64,000 nt of DNA from COE1 sp949066965 (GTDB lineage Bacteria; Bacillota; Clostridia; Lachnospirales; Lachnospiraceae). Position numbers and translations under genes: made by a program. The notes under the pieces were generated by a model that was given only the letters and a program-made list of their open reading frames with translations, did no database searches and was not told where the DNA came from. Location of the stretch: positions 1 through 64,000 of the forward strand of contig CARTDA010000020.1 in assembly GCA_949066965.1 (NCBI GenBank), given 5' to 3'. Of the stretch, positions 45,314 to 52,887 are shown in pieces (position 1 is the first letter of the stretch; the number at the start of each line of letters is the position of its first letter).

Positions 45314-48300
45314 TTATTTTACAGTTATTGTCATATTTACAACAGCGGGCTTTGCCTCCGAATCCGCATCCCGGAACGTAACAAGGCATTTTAATTTGTA
45401 CTGTCCTTTCCTGATACTGTTCCTGTCTCCTGCCAGGTTAAAGCTGACCGTACCATTCTTGCCGATATTGTTGACCAGTAAAAATTTATCCGCGTTGCCC
45501 TTGCTGGTGCCTGCGTCAATCTTGATTCCCGTTATGTTATTGAGATCGATGCTGCTGTTTTTCAATGCCACGGAAACGGTATATTTGTTGTTGTTGCTCC
45601 TGTACAGATTGCACTTTGCAGGAGTAAATACAATCTTTGGCAGCTTATTGACCGGCTTAATTTTGACAGACGACCTTATTATATATCCATTATGCAGCAC
45701 GGACACGATTGTAACATCATACGCGTCCTTGGTCGACATGCTCCTTCCAGCCCTGGCTTTTACTTCTACTTTGTTGTCATCATTCAGAAAAGCCGTAAAA
45801 TATTTCGCATTTTCGCTTTCCCCATCCACACTGACACTCTTAATGGAAGCATCAATTCCAGAAATCTTTGGCGTATAAACAACAGATGTATTTGCCCTGT
45901 CAACCAGGTTAATTTTTCCCTTCGGCGATGCAAGCGTCACCTTTGCAGTCCCTTCCTCAGCAAGCTTAACTGTCAGTGTCGCCTTTTTAATCTGAATCTC
46001 TCTCACTTGGTCAGGCATGCTCGAATCCGGAATATTGATTGTCGCATACAGATTCAGTTTGTAGGTTCCTGGTTTGACCGGTCCCCGCTTTCCGGCATTT
46101 AACCCCAGATTGATACTCTGGTTTTTGAATGAAAATTCAACATTAAGGTAACCGTACGTATCAATCAGCGGCTGTGCCGTACCATCGTATGTCAGTTTTG
46201 TTATGGCAATATCACTTCCATTTACAGCCACCGGTATCGTGTGCATTCCGTTCGCCGTCACATTTGTCGCCATATTCAAGGTCACCTGCTTGCTTCCCAG
46301 TGCGAGTGCCAGCTTCTCCGGCGACTTTATATAGGATACCTTGCCCTTCACGCTTACATCCTGCGTCCATTCGCTGCTTGTCACGATGGCAGTGTATGAC
46401 AAATTCTTTGTTCCGGCATAGGTCAGTGTCACCCCGCCGCTGTTCTTCTTTATCTCTGCCTCTACAGAACCGTCCGCCGGCTTGAAAATTTTAAATGTCA
46501 TTGAAAGCGCGTCCATCGGAATCACTGCCTTCGTTTTTGAATTTATGACATTGACCACGCCTTTTGTAATTCCCGGACAGGTTACCATTCCTGTCAGTCC
46601 AAGGGCTGGCTTTTTATTTTCCGTGGCAACCTTGACATCGACAATCTGCGGCTCGCTGTAATCCACAAATGTAATTTTTAATTTTACATTCAGGCGGGGT
46701 GACCTTGATGCCGTAAACAGACCCAATGTGCCACTGTTAAGCGTCCCCCTTGTGTTGAAATGTACCGTGTTGCTGCTTCCGTCATAGATACCATAAAACC
46801 GTTCGCTCTCTGTATTTTCTGTCACGTCCTCAACAGACTGAACCGTATATTTGCTTGAGACCGTATAAACCGCCTCGGCATCTGTGTAAAACAGATTTGC
46901 CTTTGTTTTCAGCTTTACCGTCGCGGAAGGCTTTGTGACATCGGTCGTCACCTTCAGGGCATATTTGTACGTGCCCTTCTCTGTCACCGCCACAATATTA
47001 CAATTTGACACAGTCTTTTTAATGAATCCCAGTGCCGGAGCGCCTGCCTTGAACCGCAGGATAGATATCCCATCTGCCGGAACGCTCGCCGAAAAGTTCT
47101 GCGATTCTGCCTCCCCCTCAAGGATTCGCATGGATTTCACCCTGTTGCCGTTCTGTTCCTGAAAAGCAAATTCTGTCCCGCTGTTCCGGTACTTGTTGAT
47201 TGTCACATTTGATGCCTCAAGCACTGGTGCGTAATCCATAATATCAACTGTCAGCGTACCTACACACTTGCCCTCATCGTCCGCAGTCGCCGAAATCTTC
47301 ACGGTGCCCGCCTTTTTAATGGCAAGCGTCACAGTTCCTTTCTCATTTACGCTGACAGTCGCAATGGAATTATCATCCGACTCCCATGTAAAATCCGCAT
47401 TTCTTTTCGGTATTCCATTGACAGACGCCTCTGCCTGCAATTCGACAGAATACTTTGATGTCTTAACATCATTTTCGTCAACTTCCATTCTGTCTTCATT
47501 TTCAAAATATTCAAAATTCTGACCGCTTGCCTTTATTGGCTTCACTTTCACACTGTCTATGCAGTCCGTGAAGGGAATCTGAATCGAAAAATCCTTTGCA
47601 AACAAGTTGCTGCCCTGGTCTATCCCGTTATCAATCGCCAATGTCAGCCGGAAATCAACTTTTCCGCCACCCGTTTCATCCTTTGCCGCTATTACCATCT
47701 TATCCCATTCTAGGGATTCCACTGTCGCTAAATCATCCTCTGATGTCCTGACACAATTTACAGTAATCCTTTCCCTGAACTTCGGCGTATTGATATCCGC
47801 GCCTGCGTATTGATAGGTAATTTTGTAGGTCTCCTTTTGTCCCTGGTTAATCAGCATCCTGCCTGTTACATCAATACCCGAGATACGCGTTACCGCGACC
47901 GGCAGCCTTGCCGAAAATGGCTGGTAGCCTTCCTCTGTATACGTTGCCCAGCAATACTGCAGCTGTTCACTTGCGGTCAGGACAAGGTCACCATCATCCC
48001 ACTCCCATCCCTCTGGCAGCGCACAGGATGACAATGACTGGTCAATCCTTTCAATATAGCTGACGATACCTACTTCCTTAATCTTTATTTCTTTCTTATC
48101 ATACAAAGGAAGTGAGTCCGTGATGGAAATGGTCACTGCCACAGTGTATGTCGTCCCTTCCAGCGTCGCACGCAGTACGGCTGTTCCGGCTTTCAGTGCA
48201 GTAACCTTTGCCGTGGTATTTGTAAGCTTTCTTACATATAATACACTGTTGTTTGATGACGTAAAATTCACAATCTGCGTCGGATCTTCTGCGCTTTTTG

Positions 48301-51300
48301 GCAGGATATATGCCTCTGCCTCAAAAGAATCGCCAACCTTCATGCTGCGGTTTGCCGTATTTATTGTAATGCCGGATGCACTTCTCGTAACCGTGACAAA
48401 AATACTCTTCTTGACGCCATCCGCAATAACTGTAATATCGGTTGCTCCCGTGCTTTTGGCGATAACACGTTTTTTATTGGGATCCGGACTCTGTACCCCT
48501 GTGTCGTCCGAAGTTTCTATGTAGTCTTCTAATTCGACAACCGTTTCATCAGAAACCTCAAATACTGGCTTCTGTGTATTACCTGATACGGTAATGACTG
48601 CCGACCTTCCACTCTCAGGACCGTCAATGTACAAAGTATCACTTGTTATTTTTAAATCAAAGTCATTTACCTCTGTTTCACCTTTGTATCCAATATTTAT
48701 TCTTGCATATGACCTTCCCCAGCTCTCGTCATAATCCGAGAGCGTCATGTCATACAGCCTGTCTTTTATCACAAAGCTATCATAAAACTCCTTGGTAAAA
48801 TAAAAATAATTGCCCTCTACCGTTGAAGGGATAGTCAGCTTGGTGATGATATCCGTGGTATCCGTCGCATAGATTGTCAATGTTGCCGGCAGCGCGAGGT
48901 TCTGAATATTGATACCGATTACCCTGTTATTAGCAATGACAGGCAGACCTTTGTTGGAAGAAATGGATACCTTTTCCCCCTTCTCTTCATCCGCATAGTA
49001 CTTTTCATCCATATTGGACATCTTGACAGGCTGCCCAAGCTTCTTATGCGTTATCAGCACATAATACTCTTTGAATGCACTGCTCTTCTTCAAACCGGTA
49101 ACGTTCATGAATACGCTGTCCGTATATCTGTCTGTCACCTCCGTAACGGTTACCGCAGGCTCCCTGTCATTGGTGCCCAGCAATTTTACATCAAAATCAT
49201 CTGTCTCGGCACAGTTCGGTGTCTTTAAATATACCTGAATTGTTTCATCATCAATCCATGAAAGGGAGTAGGTATCAAGAACAAACCTGTCATAATCGGC
49301 AGCGATGACTTCAAAGCTGTAGCTGGTGAAATTACTGCCGTTTCTGGTAAGTCTTACCGTATGCTTCCCGACTGACAATTTTCTTGTGGGAATCCAAATC
49401 TGGATACGGGTTCCTTTCGCGTCATCCTCACGCTCCCACTCACTTGCATAGAATGCGACATCCCCATCATATCCGTCTATTGATGCCTTTAATTCATTAT
49501 TACTAATTCCAGGCTCAATGGCACAGTAATAAAAATCATGCCGCTCCGCATTCTGTGATATTACCGCAGATGCCTCCCAGTGATTGGTGCTCTGCGCCGC
49601 CTGATTCATCCTGAACTCTTTATAATATACATTCCCGCTGGCTTTCAGCTCCACGCAGTATCTGCCGCCCCGCTGTAGCTTTTCGGGACTTAAGGGTGTC
49701 AGGTAGGCAAGACTCTCCGTCAGCGACCTTGACGTGACTTCACTGACAAGGTCGTGGGCATCTGTCGTGTCAACGATTCTGAAGCTGACTGCCTTTCCAT
49801 TCAGATCCGTCGTGACGCCGACTTCCACTGCGCTCAGTACACTGTTGTACTCTGCATAGTAAATTCCACTCTCCAGTACCGCATCAAACTCATTCTGTGT
49901 AAAATCAATGTTTCCGGATTTCTTGGAGATTCTCACTTTTATTTCTTTTCCTGCCTTATCCCAGTTCCCCTCCTTCCGGAACTTGACAATAAAACCTGAC
50001 TGCACTGTCTTGTAATCAATACGTGTGGTAGACAGCATTGCGGATGTCGCTTCATCTATAAAGTCAAACCGGACCTGCGAGGGATTGAAACCGGTTCCCT
50101 GAATGTAGAGATATATCAGGTTGTTTGTGTTGTCATAATCCATACCGAGCACACACTTGGTGACAACAGCCCGTGACGAAACCTCCACGGCATTGGAAAT
50201 CATTCGCTCCGTGCCGCCCTTAAGCGTCAGACGGATATCATAGTTTCCTATCTCAAGCGCATTCTTCTCGGTGGGCAGAACCCACGTTGTCTTATGTAAA
50301 ATGGTGTCCGGATACTCATATCCGTCTCCGATTCCGGTATAGCGCGGGTCTTCTACCTGATCTACAGCCGGACTCCGCTCAGTGGAACGCGCGACGATAT
50401 CGCCGTTCGCCGCCGTAATCTGGACAGACTCAATATCATCTGTAGGATTGTAAAATGCCACTTCTATGGTGTCATCCTCTGAAGATATATAATATTTTTC
50501 TGCCTCCGTAAATACGTTATCCACTCTTTCTATCTCAAACTCAATGTTGTCCCTGCTTACCAAATACTCGCCGTCCGGAACGCTTGTATCCTTCAGCTTG
50601 ACCGTCAGGCGGTGTGTCCCCTCAGATATGTCTGCCGTGCCCAGGGGTATCACATAATAATCCCCGCGCTTTTCATAAGTTACTGGCTGCCCGCTCACAT
50701 CATCAGGATCCTGGTCAATATAAAACTCTATGCCGACACCTGTTTCCGGTATTTCACACCCTCCCAGCTCTACAAAGATTTCTTTTACATTTTCATAAAA
50801 ATAATATTTGTATTCCGTGGTAACGGTAAACAGCTTCTTATAATCCGGAAGCTCGTCGGCAAGCAGTGCGATTTCCTGTTCCGTTCCTTCGGTTTCTTCC
50901 AGCTCTTCCGTCTCTGTAATTTCTTCCGTATATGCCCCGGAATCATCCGTTCCTGAGGTTTCGGCCGTATCGTCGCCTGTACCTTCAAAAGAATCCCCGC
51001 CCCCAGTGATATCCGGCGTTTCCGTCGTAACCGGGGACTCCAAAACCTCTGACTCATGGATGATGTCCGATGATTCTACAGTATCTGGTTCTTCCGCCGT
51101 GCCAGTACCATCCGGCGTCTCAATTGTCTCAGGAATTTCAGGATCAGCAGAAGTGCCTTCTGCCACATCCTCTGATGATATTGCTGCAATATCTGTCCCG
51201 GTCTCATCTTCCCGTGTCTCATCCGCAGCTGTATCCAGTTCCCCATCATCATAAGACTGTACCGTTTCCGGAGCCTCACTTGCCACTGCTTCCACAGATA

Positions 51301-51370
51301 CACTCTGAAACACCATGGCCGCACATAATATCCCTGCCATAATTTTCTGTCTTAGTTTAGTTGACCTCAT
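45314..51370 (-). CDS. Very large secreted Ig-like protein without wall anchor
   Basis: 2018 residues. A signal peptide (LRQKIMAGILCAAMVFQSVSVEAVA) is followed by an acidic, threonine-rich tail (about 35-170). A long series of beta-rich Ig-like segments follows, with a recognisable bacterial Ig (Big_2) unit about 1000-1110 (SASGITINTANRSMKVGDSFEAEAYILPKSA, TAKVTALKAGTAVLRATLEG) and others near 1370-1460. The C-terminus ends KPAVVNMTITVK with no sorting signal, helix or SLH domain. The frame is open to 51436; ATG 51370 has AAGGGGGA upstream. It is terminated separately from the sortase genes. Role: extracellular adhesin or matrix component (inference). Confidence 0.8.
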   Translation of the reverse strand: MRSTKLRQKIMAGILCAAMVFQSVSVEAVASEAPETVQSYDDGELDTAADETREDETGTDIAAISSEDVAEGTSADPEIPETIETPDGTGTAEEPDTVESSDIIHESEVLESPVTTETPDITGGGDSFEGTGDDTAETSGTDDSGAYTEEITETEELEETEGTEQEIALLADELPDYKKLFTVTTEYKYYFYENVKEIFVELGGCEIPETGVGIEFYIDQDPDDVSGQPVTYEKRGDYYVIPLGTADISEGTHRLTVKLKDTSVPDGEYLVSRDNIEFEIERVDNVFTEAEKYYISSEDDTIEVAFYNPTDDIESVQITAANGDIVARSTERSPAVDQVEDPRYTGIGDGYEYPDTILHKTTWVLPTEKNALEIGNYDIRLTLKGGTERMISNAVEVSSRAVVTKCVLGMDYDNTNNLIYLYIQGTGFNPSQVRFDFIDEATSAMLSTTRIDYKTVQSGFIVKFRKEGNWDKAGKEIKVRISKKSGNIDFTQNEFDAVLESGIYYAEYNSVLSAVEVGVTTDLNGKAVSFRIVDTTDAHDLVSEVTSRSLTESLAYLTPLSPEKLQRGGRYCVELKASGNVYYKEFRMNQAAQSTNHWEASAVISQNAERHDFYYCAIEPGISNNELKASIDGYDGDVAFYASEWEREDDAKGTRIQIWIPTRKLSVGKHTVRLTRNGSNFTSYSFEVIAADYDRFVLDTYSLSWIDDETIQVYLKTPNCAETDDFDVKLLGTNDREPAVTVTEVTDRYTDSVFMNVTGLKKSSAFKEYYVLITHKKLGQPVKMSNMDEKYYADEEKGEKVSISSNKGLPVIANNRVIGINIQNLALPATLTIYATDTTDIITKLTIPSTVEGNYFYFTKEFYDSFVIKDRLYDMTLSDYDESWGRSYARINIGYKGETEVNDFDLKITSDTLYIDGPESGRSAVITVSGNTQKPVFEVSDETVVELEDYIETSDDTGVQSPDPNKKRVIAKSTGATDITVIADGVKKSIFVTVTRSASGITINTANRSMKVGDSFEAEAYILPKSAEDPTQIVNFTSSNNSVLYVRKLTNTTAKVTALKAGTAVLRATLEGTTYTVAVTISITDSLPLYDKKEIKIKEVGIVSYIERIDQSLSSCALPEGWEWDDGDLVLTASEQLQYCWATYTEEGYQPFSARLPVAVTRISGIDVTGRMLINQGQKETYKITYQYAGADINTPKFRERITVNCVRTSEDDLATVESLEWDKMVIAAKDETGGGKVDFRLTLAIDNGIDQGSNLFAKDFSIQIPFTDCIDSVKVKPIKASGQNFEYFENEDRMEVDENDVKTSKYSVELQAEASVNGIPKRNADFTWESDDNSIATVSVNEKGTVTLAIKKAGTVKISATADDEGKCVGTLTVDIMDYAPVLEASNVTINKYRNSGTEFAFQEQNGNRVKSMRILEGEAESQNFSASVPADGISILRFKAGAPALGFIKKTVSNCNIVAVTEKGTYKYALKVTTDVTKPSATVKLKTKANLFYTDAEAVYTVSSKYTVQSVEDVTENTESERFYGIYDGSSNTVHFNTRGTLNSGTLGLFTASRSPRLNVKLKITFVDYSEPQIVDVKVATENKKPALGLTGMVTCPGITKGVVNVINSKTKAVIPMDALSMTFKIFKPADGSVEAEIKKNSGGVTLTYAGTKNLSYTAIVTSSEWTQDVSVKGKVSYIKSPEKLALALGSKQVTLNMATNVTANGMHTIPVAVNGSDIAITKLTYDGTAQPLIDTYGYLNVEFSFKNQSINLGLNAGKRGPVKPGTYKLNLYATINIPDSSMPDQVREIQIKKATLTVKLAEEGTAKVTLASPKGKINLVDRANTSVVYTPKISGIDASIKSVSVDGESENAKYFTAFLNDDNKVEVKARAGRSMSTKDAYDVTIVSVLHNGYIIRSSVKIKPVNKLPKIVFTPAKCNLYRSNNNKYTVSVALKNSSIDLNNITGIKIDAGTSKGNADKFLLVNNIGKNGTVSFNLAGDRNSIRKGQYKLKCLVTFRDADSEAKPAVVNMTITVK

Positions 51371-51545
51371 GTTTGAAATCCCCCTTATCCGATTGTGCCC
51401 GGCACATCCATTAAAATGTGAATCGTGCAGGAACACCCATATACATATTTATAAAAGTGCATTATTTACTATTATACAATGTTTTTTCAAAATATTCAAC
51501 GAATTATCAGACAAAAACACACAATTAAATTTTTTTCCTTTTGGA

Positions 51546-51572
51546 ACACATTTCGCATTCTGTCATATAGTA
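51546..51572 (+). promoter_or_regulatory. Candidate sporulation (sigma-K-like) promoter
   Basis: CATATAGTA (51564-51572) fits the sigma-K -10 form CATA-N3-TA, with AC at 51546-51547, 16 bases upstream, as its minimal -35. The same place can be read as a sigma-A box (TATAGT, 51566-51571; TTGGAA at 51541-51546) with a 19-base spacer. A late-sporulation promoter would suit the Cys-rich protein that follows. Confidence 0.35.
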
Positions 51573-51603
51573 TAGAAAAAAGCTTCTTCGGAGGTACTCA
51601 ACC

Positions 51604-51885
51604 ATGAGTGAATTATCAGCAAGCCATTGCGGATGCAATCAGACAAATAACATTTCAGAATGTGGATGCGGCAATAACGGCTGCGGAAGCTGGATTTGGA
51701 TTCTTATCCTGCTTTCCTGCTGCTGCGGCAACGGAAGCGGCATGGGCTTCTTCAACAACGGCGGCTGCGGATGTGGCTGTGACAACGGCAACAACGGCTG
51801 CGGAAGCTGGATTTGGATTCTTATCCTGCTTTCCTGCTGCTGCGGTGGCGGCAATGGCAATGGTGGATGCGGATGCGGATGCTAA
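51604..51885 (+). CDS. Small Cys/Gly-rich protein with internal duplication
   Basis: 93 residues with 18 cysteines. Two copies of the unit NNGCGSWIWILILLSCCCG (39-codon spacing) flank a GGCGCGC segment; a third cysteine cluster ends the protein. The hydrophobic SWIWILILLS pieces are too short for confident membrane helices but would pack in membranes or polymers. GGAGG lies nine bases before the ATG. The composition recalls small spore-coat or matrix proteins of spore formers; no family member is recognised. A perfect 11-bp hairpin follows the gene. Confidence 0.75.
   Translation: MSELSASHCGCNQTNNISECGCGNNGCGSWIWILILLSCCCGNGSGMGFFNNGGCGCGCDNGNNGCGSWIWILILLSCCCGGGNGNGGCGCGC
51670..51845. repeat. 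59-bp direct repeats inside the Cys-rich gene
   Basis: Bases 51670-51728 and 51787-51845 are the same 59-base sequence with one difference (GGCAATAAC / GGCAACAAC), offset by 117 bases. The near identity shows a recent duplication or gene conversion. Confidence 0.85.
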
Positions 51886-51910
51886 TCAAAACAGTCTAGC
51901 TTCCAACCAT

Positions 51911-51935
51911 GAGGGTTCGTGTTTCACGAACCCTC
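51911..51935 (+). terminator. Hairpin after the Cys-rich gene
   Basis: GAGGGTTCGTG (51911-51921) pairs with CACGAACCCTC (51925-51935), an 11-bp stem with loop TTT. No T-run follows. The remaining bases to 52100 hold no obvious gene or feature. Confidence 0.6.
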
Positions 51936-52100
51936 TGAATCATGCGTAATCCTATATGAACGAAGTATTCCATCAAAGCGACACACAGGGCGTATGGCAG
52001 GCATGGGAAAAACTCTCCCTGCACAATTTATGACACGAATAACTGACAATACTTCATCATATATATGATTAATTATATATCTTCAGCAAGGAGGTTGATT

Positions 52101-52619
52101 ATGGAGGATAATGATTACGTGCTGGCGTTTGACCATTTCTACACCACGAATCACATCCAGATATTAAAGTCCCTTTTGCCCTTTATGGACAATAAAAATT
52201 CCAGTATGATGCCTGCCTTGATCAAATATATGGAATTACAGTATACGCTCTCCCTTATTCATAAAGGAAATTCTGACTTTGGCAGCGGAATCCGCGCCTG
52301 CAGCACACCATCTGACACCAAAAACGGCGCCGAGCCTGCCGAGAATATCGAAAACATCTATAAAGCAGTCCGCAAATACCTTGCGCCAAATGAAGAAAAA
52401 GGGTTCCAGCAGATAATTTCTGTCATAAATACAATGAAAAACATGCGCGAAATGCAGCAGATGTTAGAACTGTTCCAAACCATGAATCCCGATATGGATT
52501 TGGGCTCCATGGCAGAAAACATGGCTTCCGGCGGTGCCGGAATGAACGGAATGGATATCAGTGAAATCATGGAATTAATGAAAATGTTTGGAGGAAACGA
52601 CAATGGAAACAAACAATAA
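52101..52619 (+). CDS. Small helical protein of unknown function (first of a pair)
   Basis: 172 residues. AAGGAGGTTG precedes ATG 52101. Helix-rich, methionine-rich toward the end (DMDLGSMAENMASGGAGMNGMDISEIMELMKMFGG). No signal peptide or membrane segment. The stop overlaps the start region of the next gene (52603), so the two are translated together. No family recognised; the pair lies between the Cys-rich protein and the second sortase locus. Confidence 0.65.
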   Translation: MEDNDYVLAFDHFYTTNHIQILKSLLPFMDNKNSSMMPALIKYMELQYTLSLIHKGNSDFGSGIRACSTPSDTKNGAEPAENIENIYKAVRKYLAPNEEKGFQQIISVINTMKNMREMQQMLELFQTMNPDMDLGSMAENMASGGAGMNGMDISEIMELMKMFGGNDNGNKQ

Positions 52620-52887
52620 ATGGATGCAGGATCCGGAACTAAAAAACATTGACAGGGCAAAACTGGACTTTCTCGATAAAATGTTTGTACAAAGCGCATC
52701 TGTCAACCGCGGAAACCAAAAAGAAATGATGTCATTTTTGCTTTCGCTGGGCAAGCTGAGCCGTGATAACAACATTTCTTTTAATAATGAGGAGGTTGAG
52801 CTGATATTTTCCGTTTTGAAAAAGTACTCAACCCCCGATGATATCGCTAAGATGCAGAAAATTTCTTCTTTCTTCCGTTCCCGGTAA
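52603..52887 (+). CDS. Small helical protein of unknown function (second of a pair)
   Basis: 94 residues from ATG 52603, with GGAGGAAA upstream inside the end of the previous gene (17-base overlap). Blocks such as LDFLDKMFVQSASVNRGNQKEMMSFLLSLGKLSRDNNISFNNEEVELIFSVLKKYSTPDDIAKMQKI suggest an all-helical fold. No signal peptide. The 3' end overlaps the end of the convergent LRR/InlB gene by 41 bases (52847-52887). It shows no similarity that I recognise. Confidence 0.65.
   Translation: METNNKWMQDPELKNIDRAKLDFLDKMFVQSASVNRGNQKEMMSFLLSLGKLSRDNNISFNNEEVELIFSVLKKYSTPDDIAKMQKISSFFRSR

Noticed and set aside
51413..51436. Alternative upstream start of the 2018-residue protein
   Set aside because: No ribosome site; extension would place extra polar residues before the signal peptide. 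ATG 51370 has AAGGGGGA.
51608..51949. 113-residue ORF in another frame of the Cys-rich gene
   Set aside because: It reads through the repetitive gene out of frame (Ala/Phe-rich) and has no ribosome site of its own; the 93-residue frame has GGAGG.
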